The position numbers and the translations under genes are program-made. A stretch of 64,000 nucleotides of DNA from Methylomonas rapida (GTDB lineage Bacteria > Pseudomonadota > Gammaproteobacteria > Methylococcales > Methylomonadaceae), in assembly GCF_024360925.2 (NCBI RefSeq), contig NZ_CP113517.1, forward strand, positions 3,948,001 to 4,012,000. The letters are read 5' to 3'. Under the pieces are notes generated by a model. The model did no database searches. It saw only the letters and a program-made list of their open reading frames with translations, and was not told where the DNA came from. This document shows positions 63,953-64,000 of this stretch, one piece after another. Each line of letters opens with the position of its first letter. Positions within the stretch are counted from its first letter, which is position 1.

Positions 63953-64000
63953 TGGTCTCAACCCTCGCCAGCGAGATGACGGACCAAGGTGTTTTGTCTA

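Overview
The window looks like chromosomal DNA of a gammaproteobacterium, most likely a Methylomonas-like type I methanotroph. Points in favour are the gene order adk-leuCDB-asd-fimV, pilSR beside sucCD, a Pho-controlled OprO/P porin, a nir/haem d1 cluster and many c-di-GMP and two-component genes. No methane-oxidation gene is present, so the assignment to a methanotroph is inference from overall gene character, not proof.

Layout. 0.1-4.4 kb: an ISL3-family insertion sequence with intact ends and an 8-bp target duplication, sitting just upstream of a histidine kinase/sigma-54 regulator pair. 4.5-13 kb: a polysaccharide flippase-like protein, a beta-propeller lipoprotein, a phosphate-type porin with a textbook Pho box, an HDOD protein and a GGDEF-EAL protein. 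13-21.5 kb: pilRS, sucCD, a decayed DUF4160 gene with its DUF2442 partner, nadE and a periplasmic protein of unknown function. 21.5-30 kb: an Fe-S-type regulator divergent from truncated haemoglobin plus NADH reductase, then a LysR regulator divergent from a four-gene efflux operon. 30-31 kb: ssrA (tmRNA) with promoter and terminator. 31.2-39.9 kb: a nitrite-reductase/haem d1 cluster (cd1 protein, two cytochromes c, nirF, D, L, G, H, J) read leftward, interrupted by DUF3465, Uma2 and ribbon-helix-helix genes, with a Cys-rich MarR regulator divergent from it. 40-49.9 kb: pdxA, ksgA, adk, leuCDB, asd, fimV. 49.9-59 kb: remnants of glcD-glcF, two small metal-binding-like secreted proteins, a TonB receptor-YfiR-hybrid kinase module carrying a nonsense codon and a frameshift, and a membrane GGDEF-EAL protein. 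59.4-64 kb: a small membrane protein and a Tat-exported molybdenum hydroxylase with XdhC and a MobA/MocA-like nucleotidyltransferase.

Two themes stand out. One is nitrogen-oxide handling: the nir cluster would make NO from nitrite, and the haemoglobin/reductase pair looks like a two-polypeptide NO dioxygenase; each lies beside a DNA-binding protein with a C-terminal cysteine cluster. The other is decay: five separate lesions (an IS insertion, a TGA in DUF4160, a collapsed glcDF locus, a TAG in a TonB receptor and a G8-tract frameshift in a hybrid kinase) lie in sensory or accessory genes while the housekeeping operons are intact. Several families of short palindromic repeats sit between genes.
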